Assembly: GCA_014898425.1 (NCBI GenBank)
Contig: RCSZ01000015.1
Span: forward strand, 1,612,001 to 1,676,000
Source: Botryotinia globosa
Lineage: Eukaryota > Ascomycota > Leotiomycetes > Helotiales > Sclerotiniaceae
Reading direction: 5' to 3'
DNA: 64,000 nucleotides
Positions 48,835 through 60,922 of this stretch are shown here, piece by piece. The position numbers and the translations under genes were made by a program. A model generated the notes under the pieces. That model saw only the letters and a program-made list of their open reading frames with translations, was not told the origin of the DNA and did not search any database. How positions within the stretch are numbered: the stretch's first letter is position 1; each line of letters starts with the position of its first letter.

Positions 48835-51800
48835 GAAAATGGGTGCTGATGGCCGAAGGACAATATCCGACCCACCTCGTTAGAATTCGGTTTGGATTGG
48901 ATTGGGGTCTGGAATGAGTTGCGAATTGATCACAGCAAGTGCAGCTTTATCAACTCAATATGAAATATGACAAAAATACGTCGATGATAGTATCTTCTTG
49001 GCCTCCGAGCTGAGAAATTGCATGTGCGTGAGTTGATGGTAAGATGTTCGAGGACGCTGGAGGTACGGGGAATGACTGCAGTGTTTCCGGTAAACTTGAA
49101 TTCGTAAAATACTGGCAAACCAACGGTCACGGATGAGGGCGCCGACGTCGTTTTTGGGGGAAAGCTGACATTCGCTGACGGCAGCAGGACTCTTCTTTTG
49201 GCCGAAATCCTTGATATATTGGATATATTGCAATATTATATCCACGACGGTGTAGTTGTGAAACGTTGAAAGCTTCCTGGCGTCGTTTAATGCAATCGTG
49301 GGGCTTGTAAGTATTCTGGCCACAGCATATATGAATATGCAGATCCTCACGAGGAACATGAGCTGATTTCCTCTTAACTGGATCTCGTGCTTGGGAGGTA
49401 TTCCAAGTTCCAAACCTCTTCCTGCATTGACAGGGAAATGAAAATTGGGATAGTCTTTGTAGGATACTCAATTGGGTCTTGATGAAAAATCATATGCTTG
49501 GATTCTATGTCAGATTGACATTTTCTGTTGGTGTTCAGCAATAAAAGTCTTTGTAGATCTGTTGGGCACGAGGATTGATGACCCCTCCAGCTTTCTATCC
49601 CAGCTTTGAGGATCGAAGACTACCTTTTAGACCTGTCGTGCCACGGGGGAAGTACTCTACTTGTCGAATTTCATCTGATCTTTCTTTTTTCCGCCTCCAC
49701 GATCCCATTTTCCCCAAGCAATTTCCCCACACGGTTCCTGTACTACGCTTGGCCAATTAACACGTCGAAAAGCAAGCAAAACGCAGCAGTCCCAATCTCG
49801 GATAGGCGGAGAAAACTTGGGGAAGTTGATTGGGGAAGTTGATTGGGGACAAGAATGGGGGTGGGTGGGTAAGTTGACTAGGATCTATACAGAATAAGAA
49901 TATCGGAAAATCTATTTGACGATTTCATTTACCTTGAAGTCTGGATCCCTATATTTCAATCCATGTCCCCATATCAAAAGACTCTTCTCTTTCAACCGAA
50001 AGTCTATCCCCTCGTACTTCCTGATGAATCAAAATCACGGCAGGAAAGGGGCAACACAACGATGAATCTACACATCAAGCAACCTCACACACCAAAATTA
50101 AGCTCAAGAGCTGCAAATTTTATCTCAACACGTGTCAGAAATCCTCGCTGTGGATTTCTCGTCTCCAAACTTTCACTGCGCCAGAGTTCCGGACTCTGTA
50201 GAATGGCTTGTTCGCTTACCTACCACAACTTGAATACTTTTCAGCAACGACTCAGATCATTTATGGTAGGTTCAGACGCAATCCCATATTTGATCACGTA
50301 CGAAGAGTCTGCGTCTCATGCAATACAGGAAGTATTTCTAACAATTTCTTAGACAATCCGGGACCCTGGAAGAGGTAAGCCAAGACCAACTATCCCAAGG
50401 ACGTTGCAGCCTTCCTGCAGTAATTCGCCGAATCTACAACCTGCAGTTGCGGCAGCGCGACAAGCTAAAAACATATAAAATTATCGAGCTTCAGCTTTGA
50501 TTCTCAACGGCACAAAGCCGCTTCCTGGCTGCACATTCTTTCCGCGGCGTATCAAGCATGACATATTCGTCCTTGAAGCTTACATGTTCTCTTCGCCGAT
50601 GATCGAGCATCCACGCATTCTATTTCTCATATAACGGCCGGAAGAACCATTCGGAGATCCCAAGACTCTCACTGTCACGTTCTCCAACTTGATAGCCGAG
50701 AAGATTTCCTAATCAAGACTTACGAGCAGCAGATACCCGGTCGATTTATGTTCCATTCCGTGACATGGGTAAGGAAATAATTTCGCGAAACGCGGGGTGA
50801 TTACCAGTAATAAGTATTGAAATCCGGTCTTCCAAATTCTTACACAGGTTCCCTGCCTAGCGATTGTGGGGAAATGTGATGAATTCGGGAAAAATCGCAA
50901 TGTATGTCACTTAAACTTGGGGGGGATTCCCGGTACATAGTTGTGAGCCGCGTTAATTATGCCGAACCGATCATTAGTGTAACGGCGGCTGAGTATAGGC
51001 ACTTCAGCCGAGTCCCGCTGTGAACCGTTATTGGCTGTAGATCTAAATACTGGCGTTACTTTTAAGAATATATCGTTCGTATTGTGGTATTGCCAGCTCA
51101 TATATATGTGTTTTGGGGCTCTATAGTTGCGGGTTGTGCGCCTGACTATACGAAGGGGCTTAAGTGTTTCCCAAATTGACTTCCTGCACCACCCGTTGCT
51201 ACCATGATATTGAATGTATAGTGACATTTCCACGATATATCTTATCTGTAAGTGTTGATGCCAGGTCACTCGGAGCTCACCCAGAAATTGAGATATATTG
51301 TATGAGGGGGAATGTAAGAATATCTTCATGAATCTACCAAAGAGAAGTCAGAATAGAGAATAACCCTGCATTTTCCCAAATATTTCCACCCGGCTCATAC
51401 GTTGAAGAATGAATATTTCTCTCGGAAGTTTCCTTAACTGTGTGACCCAGCCAAGCTGATTGTTTTGACACCACTTGGGCTGATTAGTAGTAGGATTCAT
51501 AATGAAATTGGTCATGGTGGACATGTAGGTTGACTGACGCGTTCTAGAAGCAGTGCGTCAGCTAAAGTAAGACTGCCGGAGAAATAGTAAGCTCTACAGC
51601 ACCAGGCTCGGGGAATTCCTCTAGTTCTATGCAAGACGTTTCCGCAAATACTATCAGGGTGGTGCATCGTAGGAATATTGTTTTCGCTCTCCTGCATGAT
51701 GCATATGGACTCAATGAAAGGCTTCTAGATCTTCCGTTATCAAAGTGAGCATCAGTGGGACCCCCTAAGAATACTGTAGGGCTGTGCACCAGCCTTCTAT

Positions 51801-53042
51801 CATCCGTGTTTGTGATTCATTATTTCCGAAAGCTAAAGGGTCATGGTCAACATCAATAGCGGTTGGCCCAGGTTTGTTGATTGTGTAAAGCATTTTTAGC
51901 TGTCAGCGGTATCAGTATACACCACATTAACAGTAGTATCTCCTCTTTTCAGAGCGTTTCAAGAACTTGTTGTCATGAGACCGCGAGACCCCCCACCGAC
52001 ATATTAGCAAGCATATTACGAGATACATTGGTAAATATATTCAACAGGTTTACAACTACATACATAGATCAAGAGCACAGAAACACACCCAGATGTATTA
52101 TTCTTGTAATGCCATAGAAGGCTTTGCTGTAGCCTCCAGCTGACAAGTGCTCTATGCATATAATGGCCATGTTTCCAGCACCAAAGCCCTATTATATGCT
52201 ATGACGCGTCGAGAGTAACCATCTTGAGGCTGTAGGCCTTTCAATGTTGACACCGTGATGAGTGCTTGCAGTTTTGATGTCACGAGTTTTGGTATCAAGA
52301 TTAAAGAATCTTTAGGTCGAATACCCTACTTTCAGGCCACCCCTCTTTTGAGCTACCCTTTTATATCAAAAATCACTTTTTTAGTTTATAATATCTTTAT
52401 CAATATTGAATATAATTTAATAAAAAAAAGATTTTGGTGTAAAAAGGTGGCCAAAGTGAGGGGTGGCCCGAAAATAGGGTGGTCGACTTATAAAAAAAAC
52501 CTCGAATTTCGTAAGGATTATATTACAAAATATTATGGTATATAGTGAGTACATTTCAGAACTCTTATAATATATATATTCATATGCCAGAAAGATATAT
52601 AGTGGATGAGATTCATGTTATTGATATTATTGAGGTAAGCTCAGCCCGGCCTTCAATTCTGTATAACGCTGAGGATTTGTTCATTCGAGAACGGGACATA
52701 AATAGTTTGTTGTTTCATGACTAGGATATCCACCCATCTTTTTTGATTCTCATATTCTACACGTATGTAGATAACAGGCCTCTCATCAATCAATGCAGTA
52801 TTTTCGAAATCTCCTCTAGGCGAAAGCGGAATTGCAGATCTGAAATAGAAAGCGGTGTCCTGGATTACGCTATAATGAAACGACCGCAGTCAATAAACAG
52901 AAAAGGACAAACTCAAGTTCGTGACTGTATTCTATGTGAGAATCGTCCTCTTACACCTCCCAGGGGCCATATTGCTGTGGAAGATGTCTATCGATAGGAT
53001 TGGAGAAAGTATGAAAAAAGCTAGTGAGCACACGTGAGAATC
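48835..53042. other. Intergenic region, 4.2 kb
   Basis: The first 800 bp are upstream of the regulator gene. A 129-codon frame at 49963-50352 and several minus frames near 48,950-49,470 have no recognisable protein character. A complete short family A element is at 52,313-52,490. Nothing else is supported. Confidence 0.45.
52313..52490. mobile_element. Family A element, copy 6, short (178 bp)
   Basis: Left end TAGGTCGAATACCCTACTTT and right end AAATAGGGTGGTCGACTTA, mutually inverse arms of about 75 bp with almost no spacer (GGCCACCCCTC... against ...GAGGGGTGGCC). It is a deletion derivative lacking the ~640-bp middle of copies 1, 4 and 5, and could form a nearly perfect hairpin. It is the least RIP-altered copy. 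Confidence 0.88.
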
Positions 53043-54174
53043 CTACTTGCAGTCTGCCAGTCTCAATCCAGATATGTTTTTATCTAGGGACTTAATCGAT
53101 TGTCGAATCTTTTCTAGGATATTGTGGTGCAGTGATTCGTCTTGTACAACTACATTACAGGCAGTCTGAGGGCTGAGTGAAGCGATCTTGCCCTTGACTA
53201 CGCAATACCGCAGCGAATTCTTGAATAGAGGTTCTGGAAACGGAATCAACCCCTTCTTTGTGGCACTTTTTATGAGACTTCCAAGAACCGTTGAGTCGCA
53301 GGTTTCTCGGTGAGATATTATGTCCAGGACATGTAGACTGTGGCTGGGACATATCAAAGTTTGACCCTTGTACCTAGATATTGTATCCTTGAGAACATCG
53401 ATGAGTTGGCTCACGGCATTCTCACGGCTTTCATCTATCTTATCTTTGAAACACGTTAGCGATAAAAAAATTCTTCATCTGATTTGAAATCTTACTGATG
53501 ACCCTTTCCGGGATAGGCAAAGCCAGATCTTTCCCCTTCAATATTGCTCCAAGACCTACACCACTTTCTCTGATTATCTTCTCCGTCGCTTTTATGAACT
53601 CATCATCTAGTCCAAATACCCATGCCACACATAACCAGCAAGCAGTATTGTACCAGCTCCGGCTCCATGGGACTGGACGAGGGTTGGCGGTCCAAATCTT
53701 CACTGCAAACTCTGTCGACTCATGGCATTGATATTTGTCGACTAAGATAGCGAGTTTGGCAAACAGAACTAAATTGGGGTATTTATTGACTGATTTGAAG
53801 CGGCCATGGATGACCTTGACCAACGTGATCATGGCACCTACATCATCATCTGGAAGTGGTATCTCGGTTCTACCTTTCTCTCTAAGCTCAACAGCCTCCC
53901 TGAATTCCCCTGTCAACATAGCCTTGAAAACTGGTGAAGCAAACGACATATGCTTTGAGGAGACCAGTATCCCAGCCCTGAACAGTTGAGTACATTCATC
54001 TTGCGTTTCGCCAGGGCTGTTGGCTGCCTTAGGACAGAGAACCTCTGCATTAGGAACGTCGATGCGGGGGCTTGAAGTGGATGCATCGAATTTCGAAAGT
54101 GGCACCGGCCCTAAAAGAAGTACCAGATCCCCATCGGGATCGATGGTGACAATAGAGCATGAAGGAGCAACCAT
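53043..54174 (-). CDS. BTB/POZ domain protein
   Basis: Exons read from 54174 down: 53496-54174 and 53043-53443, giving 359 residues. An ATG 24 bp upstream (54198) would add eight residues; an intron acceptor before this point is also possible. The BTB core is at about 65-140, with FRAGILVSSKHMSFASPVFKAM and IPLPDDDVGAMITLVKVIHG. This is the form seen in the lineage-expanded BTB proteins of Pezizomycotina, where the fold mediates dimerisation and sometimes cullin-3 binding. The remaining half, with LAILVDKYQCHES and an all-helical tail, follows the same subgroup but has no known function. Confidence 0.83.
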
Positions 54175-55173
54175 GATTTGTATACCTGTATTAATCAAGA
54201 GAATGTTCGAGAAGAATGGGGTCTGCCAGGTAAGATCTTGCGATGTTGTTGCGGATGGGTTATTGATTGGTGCTGAAGGGGTATAAATAAATAAGTCGTT
54301 GGTGTTCTAAATACAATTGAGGTTCGCTTGTAAAAGAAATTTCGAGATACGGCACAGTGACACTTTCCGCGCTGACGGAAGCAATTCAACCCTCAAAATT
54401 GAATCTCCAATAATAAAATGGAAAATCAAGGGAGCCTCCTGTTATAATGAGCACTTAATGAATGAACCACTACCTAGGTGTCTTGAAAAAAAATTCTTTG
54501 AGTTTTTTTCTTTCTGGAGAGCACGAGATTAGTATTCTCACAATTTCGATATGGCTCTTCGAAGGACTCCGCATTCTGATGAATTCACCAGAAAGAATAA
54601 TTAATCTACAATCACCATTTATATAGGACTGGGAGCCGGGTATTGTGGATTTATAGATACAGTATGGTAATAATACTTATATGAAAGCCTTCATTCTCAT
54701 ATCTCTTACTTTTGACATCTTGATTTGCTTCAATTTTATCAATACTTTGTACTCCTTTATTTGTCTGCTAAAATAATATAAGAGTTCTGGCCCCTGCTCA
54801 CCGCACCTCTGTGACAAATATAACAAAATCCCTGAAAAAATGAGGTTTTTCTATACAAATTATTATATTAAATATTTTATTCAAATCTTTATATTTTTTT
54901 TTCGAAAAATTAAAATTGATAAATAAATAAAATCAAAATATAAAAAATTATTCGAATTATTTTTAATTATTTTTAATTATTTTTATTAAATATTTATATA
55001 ATATTAAAATCAATTTTTTGAAAGTTTTTAATATATAATATTTTTCTTATATAAAATAAGCGAATTTTCATTAAAATTTAGAATTTTTAATTTTAATATT
55101 TTCAAATACTATTTTAAAAATTAGAAAAAAATATTCTATTTATTTTTTTATAAAATTTGATTAATTAAATATC
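54175..55173. other. Intergenic region and family B repeat up to the gypsy element
   Basis: 54,175-54,750 is upstream of the BTB gene with no recognised element. From 54,773 the sequence is the second family B copy, which the gypsy element interrupts. Confidence 0.5.
54773..55168. repeat. Family B dispersed AT-rich repeat, copy 2
   Basis: Matches 28,106-28,475 from ATAATATAAGAGTTCT through AAAATGAGGTTTTTCTATAC and beyond. The gypsy element was inserted at or close to its right end. Unlike copy 1 it keeps CCCCTGCTCACCGCACCTC, so it has fewer C-to-T changes there. Confidence 0.7.
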
Positions 55174-55615
55174 TGTGAGGACTATGAACTGAAAAGGAGT
55201 TGTTTTAATGGTTTAGTTATTAATAAAGATCTAAGAGGAAGTTGGAAGCAAGGCTTCCAATGTCAAGGTCACAAGATTATAAGTCACGTGAGATCACGTG
55301 GCGGGAGACCCTCGAGCCCCTTTCGTACCACGGACTCCTTCGTTTTAGAATATTTCACGGACCTCTTTCTTTTCCGAGATATTCCGAAAATCTAATCTCT
55401 AACCTCGGACCCTTGTATCGAAGTCAACCCACTGGGTATAAAATTGTATGCTTTCAATAGTTTTAAAAAAGTAATAAAAAGTCTTATCCCAAAAATATAC
55501 CTAAAGTTGATTCATTGCTATTCTCTACTCTAACATCCAATTTATATTTGAAAAGACTAACTAAAATAACTAATATAGTTTGATTATATATAAAAAGAAT
55601 CTATACATTCTTATA
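55174..55615 (-). repeat. Left (3') LTR of the gypsy element, carrying a nested solo LTR
   Basis: The 162-bp LTR is in two parts, 55174-55260 and 55541-55615. Compared with the right LTR, the inner 38 bases differ at about half the positions, always C-to-T or G-to-A in this copy, while the outer part is better preserved than its partner. Confidence 0.88.
55261..55535. mobile_element. Un-RIPped solo LTR (275 bp) nested in the gypsy LTR
   Basis: Begins TGTCAAGGTCACAAG and ends CTCTAACA, flanked by TCCAA on both sides (55256-55260 and 55536-55540). Removing it plus one TCCAA rebuilds the LTR to 162 bp, the length of the right LTR. Its composition is ordinary with intact CpG and CACGTG sites (ATCACGTGGCGGGAGACC) in a surrounding of ~20% GC. 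It has a TATA-like GGTATAAAATTG. The open frame across it is fortuitous. Confidence 0.9.
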
Positions 55616-58600
55616 ATCACCTCTATTTTATAAATGAGCTCCTAATCATTTTATTAATAATAGAAATTTTATAAAAAAAAGAATTACGAAAAACCTTATT
55701 AATCAGATTCCAAATTGTTTTTATAACCATAATACTTTATATTTCAAATTGTTCTTATAATTATAATACTTTATATCCCAAATTGTTTTTATTGTTTATA
55801 ATAATTGTGAATTTACTATTATTGATATTATCATATTGATAATCATTTAATGAAAACTAAGGTTTAGCTGTAAAATAAAATAAAGGAAATTTATTAATTG
55901 ATTAGAAAAAGATTCTATATATTATCTGAGTTTTTTTTAATTGTTATCTAAAATCCACCCGATATTAAGCTTTATATTATTAACTTTTAATAATAGTAAT
56001 AATGAATTTTCTCTTTTATTGAATGATAATCTTTATCTTTATTGATATTATTTAAGGTTTAGTTTTTTGATTGAATAATTAGTATATTAATATTACACTT
56101 ATTATTTTATAATAATAAGTTAAATATTATAACACAAATTCGAAAGGGTTTGATTAATTTGAAACCCTTTTTTCTTTTTAATAAATAATATATAATTTCT
56201 TTGTTTAATTAAACTATATCCTATAGTTGATATTAATTGTATAAATGATTCTAGGTCAATTATATTATAATCTTTATATTAATTACTCTACAAGAATTTA
56301 TATTCTTTATATTATAGTTTATTAATACTTTCCATATATAATCTCTATAAGTAAATGGATTATTTATAACTATCAGATTGTTTTATACGAATTTCTGTGA
56401 TTTATTGATAAAACTTATATATAAAGCTATTTTATCTAAATAAATCTTAATAAATATTAGAATTTCTTATTGTAAGTCTTTATAATATAATTTAAAGTTT
56501 ATAGCTTTTAGGATTTTATTTATTTATTTTGTTAATTTTCTTTCCTTTTGTATATATAAATTTATCTATAAATATCCATAGATTACACTTATATTATTAT
56601 TGATTCTCTCTAGTTTATTTGGTTTTGGATTAGATTTGTATATAATATTCTATTAGTGAAAAATTTGTTATAAAAAATCTTGTTCTATATTTTCATTATA
56701 TTATTATACTAATTAATATAAATTATTAATTTTATTATAAAGATATTTGATATTATTTTTAATTAATTCTTTTACAAATTTCAATATAAATTGTTTAAAT
56801 TCATTATTCAAATATTAATAATTTAGATTGTTTTTTCTTACAATTATATTCTAATTTTTTAATACAATATTATTTATCTTCTGGTTTTCTATAATATTAT
56901 AGATATAATTATTATCAATTTTATAAGGTAATTCTAGATTGTTTTTGGGTTTTGTTTTAATATTATTTTTGTTTAATAATTACTTTTGTTATTATTTGAT
57001 AAGAATAATTCCTATGAATTCTTTTGATTTGTTAGAAATCAATAAAACAAATCCTTAATATTTAATATATTTTTTGTATATTTTATAAATCATTGTTTGA
57101 TTATATTCTAAAAATACTTTTATTATTATATTTTGATTTTTCTAATTCTTCCAATTAAATTTCTTATATTCGAATTCAAATATACTAAGAGCTATTATTA
57201 ATATTTATATTTGTCTATAATTATTCAATTAAAAATTTAATTGAAACCAAATTTATATTTTCTTATATATCTTGATAATTATTTTTTTTATTTTTTTTCG
57301 ATATTCTTCGTTTTTTCTCTTGAAACTTATAACAAATAAATATTCGATTTCTTTTTTTTATATTTTGATTTAGATTTAAAATGTATATAATAAGGTTAGC
57401 TTTATTTTTACTTTTAGAATGATATTAAGTTTATTTGAATTAATTATATTCGTTATTTTATCTTTATATTGATTTTTACTTTTAAATAAATAATAATAAT
57501 AGTTTGAGTTATAATAAAAAAGCTATTTAATAATTTGTTTTTTTATTTATAATTTATTGTATTGTAATATCGATTAGAAAATATAGTTTTTAATAAAACT
57601 TCAAATTTATAGATTGATAATGATAATCAAGGATTTATTTTTTTATTTGATTATATTAAAAAGAAAGTTGTAGTTTTTTATTTTATTTTATTTGAAAATG
57701 AGATTTACTCTATATGTTTTTGTTTATATTATAAATTTTGTCTTAATGTTTATTAGTTATTTTGTATTTTTTATTTTAGGATATATAATTGATATTCACT
57801 TTTGATTTAAATAAATTTGAAAATTTTTCTGATAAATAATTGTATTATTAAATCTGAATTATAACTATTGATTAACAATTGATTATAATCTAATATTCAT
57901 AATATATTTTGTAAAACAGGAATTAATTATAATTTTTTCAGATTCTATTAGATTTTTTTTCTTTAAGAAAATAGAAATAAAATCGATATAATTATTCTTT
58001 TATAATCTCATTTAAAACAAAAGATTTTCTTTTATAGAATTCCACAATCTTTTTTTTAAAGTTTTTTAAATCTTCTAATAATTATCAACTATCCTTATCC
58101 TGGAAATAACCTTTCTAATACATTTAATATTATAGTTTTTTCTAATATTTATATATTCTTAAATCCAGAATTCTTTTTATTTCCTATTTCAATACTTTAT
58201 TTCTATAGATCTTATTTGTAATTATTTCTATTATAAATGATTTTAATATATTTTCGAATCTATTTACTTTTTTTATTGTTTTATATAATATCAATAAATT
58301 TATATAGAAAATATTATAGTATTTATAGAATATTGAAAGTTTGATTTGATAGTTTTGTAAATTAATGTTTTTGAATACTTTGAAAAATCCTAATTTTTTG
58401 GATTTTAGTTTTTTATATTTTCGGTTTATTATTAGGTTTTTGTAGGATAGTTATATTTGATTTTTAATATTAAATAATAATAGACAATGCTTTATATTAT
58501 AATATTTTGTTTATATATTTTATATATATATTAAATCTTCTATCAATTGCTGATACAATTCTTTCAATTTCTTTACTAATTGTTTTATATCTTTTAGCTT

Positions 58601-60631
58601 TTTATTTGTAATTACAATAATCTGAAATAATGGAATATTTTTTTCATTTATTTTGAAAGATAATAATTTGATATTTAAAATAAAAATCGAATTATATATA
58701 TATTTTACTAAATATAATAGGTTTATTTAATTATCTTGTTTATAATTAATATATATTCTAAAATATATTTTTATAATCTGATTTAATCTTTTAATTGAAT
58801 TATTTATTTATAAATAAAATACTATAAATAATTTTCGGATTATATTTAAATGTTTTGTAAATATTATTTAAAATATATTTATAAATAAATTCGTTTTATT
58901 TGTAATAATAGAATTTAGTATTCTGTATTCTATAAATACTTTTTTTAGAAAAAGGTAAGCAAATTGGATTGATATTATATTCTTTTTGTATAATAGGAAT
59001 TTTACTTCTTTTATTATTTTATAAATTATATTTAGTATAATGTTATAAACAGGGTATAATTATATATTTCCTTTTTCTTTGTTGTTAAAATCTGCTTTAG
59101 ATTTTGATATTGATAGATTTATAATTAGATCTAATATTATACCTTTTTATGGTTTGTTTGAGATAGATATTAGAGCTAATTCTTCTATAATTATTATATA
59201 TAATGGTTTATTGTATTAACAAGTTAGGCATAAGTATATATAATCTTTGATATTTGTATTTATTCTTTATTAGTATAATATTCTTTTTATTACTCTGATT
59301 ATTCTATTTTTTTCGAAATATTCTATAATTGAAGAATTATGAAATTCCTTTATTAGATCTTTTTACAATATTTTATCTGTTGGAATAAACAATCTTGTTC
59401 TCTTGTAATACTATAATTCCTTTTTTAGATTGAATTGAATTCCTATTAGATTAGGGTGTAATTGCTAATAATATCAAATTAAATCGATAAAATCTAATTA
59501 TTATTCTAAACTTTTCTAGATATCGTCTAGACTTTCTTTTAATATTTTTTTAATTTAAAGTGTAGTAAGGAATTCAGCTCTTTTTGTATCGATATAGTTC
59601 TTATTTATTTCTTGCAATTCTTTAAATATATGTAATATATTTTCCTTGATTTCCCTTTTTGTAATATCTTCAATTAAATATAATATATCAGGTTAGCTAT
59701 TTAATAATAATAATGAATCTATAATTTATCCTTATAGTTTTAGAAAAAACATTAGTTCTGTTATTTCACATTAGTAGTTCACTCTTTTTAAGGGATTATT
59801 AATAAGATTTCTTTTTCCCAGTTTATATATAATAATATAGTTGATTATTGATAATACTATTACCTATTTAGCTTGTTTTTTTATAAAAATTCTAAAGGTT
59901 ATAAAATACTTTAGATTGTTATAATCGAAAATAATAATTATTTAATATTGGATTCCTTTCAGAAAATGATATCAGTGTTTGATAGATTTTATTATTATAA
60001 ATAATTCTTGATCGAATATTGTATAATTCATTTTCATTAATATTAGCTTTTGGGAATAAAATGTAATTAGGTATTTGTATATATCTTTTTGGATTTATAA
60101 TAATATCCTATACAATATTTTAATAAATATATTTGTTTCCAAAAAATAAGTTAGTATTATAATAAAATAATATAATAATAAAACCTTAATAAAAACAATC
60201 TTAAATATATTAAAAACTTTTTTATAATCTTTGATCTATTCGAATTTTTTCTTTCTTTTTATATTATTTGTTATTAATAATATAATATCATTATAATTGA
60301 ATATAAACTGCTTATAAAAATTACAAAATCTTAAAAATAATAATATTTTTTGTATTGATTTTGATATTAATTATTTCATGATTGAATTAACTTTAATTTA
60401 ATCTATAGTGATTTTTTTATTTAAAACAATATAACCTAGGAATTTCATTTCTTTTATATTAAATTAGTATTTTTCGAGTTTATAAAATAATTTCTATTTT
60501 AATAGCTTCTTCAAGATTTGTTTCATATAAAACTTGTAATTTTCTTTATTTTTCGAATAAATTAAGATATTGTTCAAATATATAATAATCAATTTATCAA
60601 CAAATTCTTGTAAATATTAATTAATATATAT

Positions 60632-60922
60632 TTAAAAAATAATTAAAGTATTATATAAATCAAATAATAATATTAAATATTTGAATAATCTGAAATATAT
60701 ATAAAAAGCTGTTTTCCATTTATTATTTGAATAAATTTTTATTAAATTATAGATCCCATATAGATCAAGTTTTGTAAATACCTTTGTTTTTTCAAAACAA
60801 TTCAATATCTTTGAGATAAATAAAATAAAATATCGATTTGATATTATACTGTTATTTATATTTCTAAAATCTATATATAAATATAATTCCTTAATATTTT
60901 TTTTGTATATAAATAAAAGCAA
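60632..60922 (-). pseudogene. Ty3/gypsy reverse transcriptase remnant
   Basis: A 96-codon stretch survives with the fingers/palm order of gypsy RT: YIDFRNINNSIISNRYF (compare the DYRxLN block), then FTKLDLYGIYNLIKI (the LDLxxAYN block with A replaced by I), then WKTAFYIYFRLFKYLILLF (the WKTAF...FEYLVMPF block). Replacements such as FGLxNAP to FDLYNTL and the enrichment of Ile, Tyr, Asn and Lys are what GC-to-AT mutation gives. The flanking frames are broken. It is a relic, not a working gene. Confidence 0.85.

Noticed and set aside
55242..55460. 72-codon frame near the gypsy left LTR
   Set aside because: It crosses the junction between the gypsy LTR and the nested solo LTR and therefore cannot be an ancestral gene.
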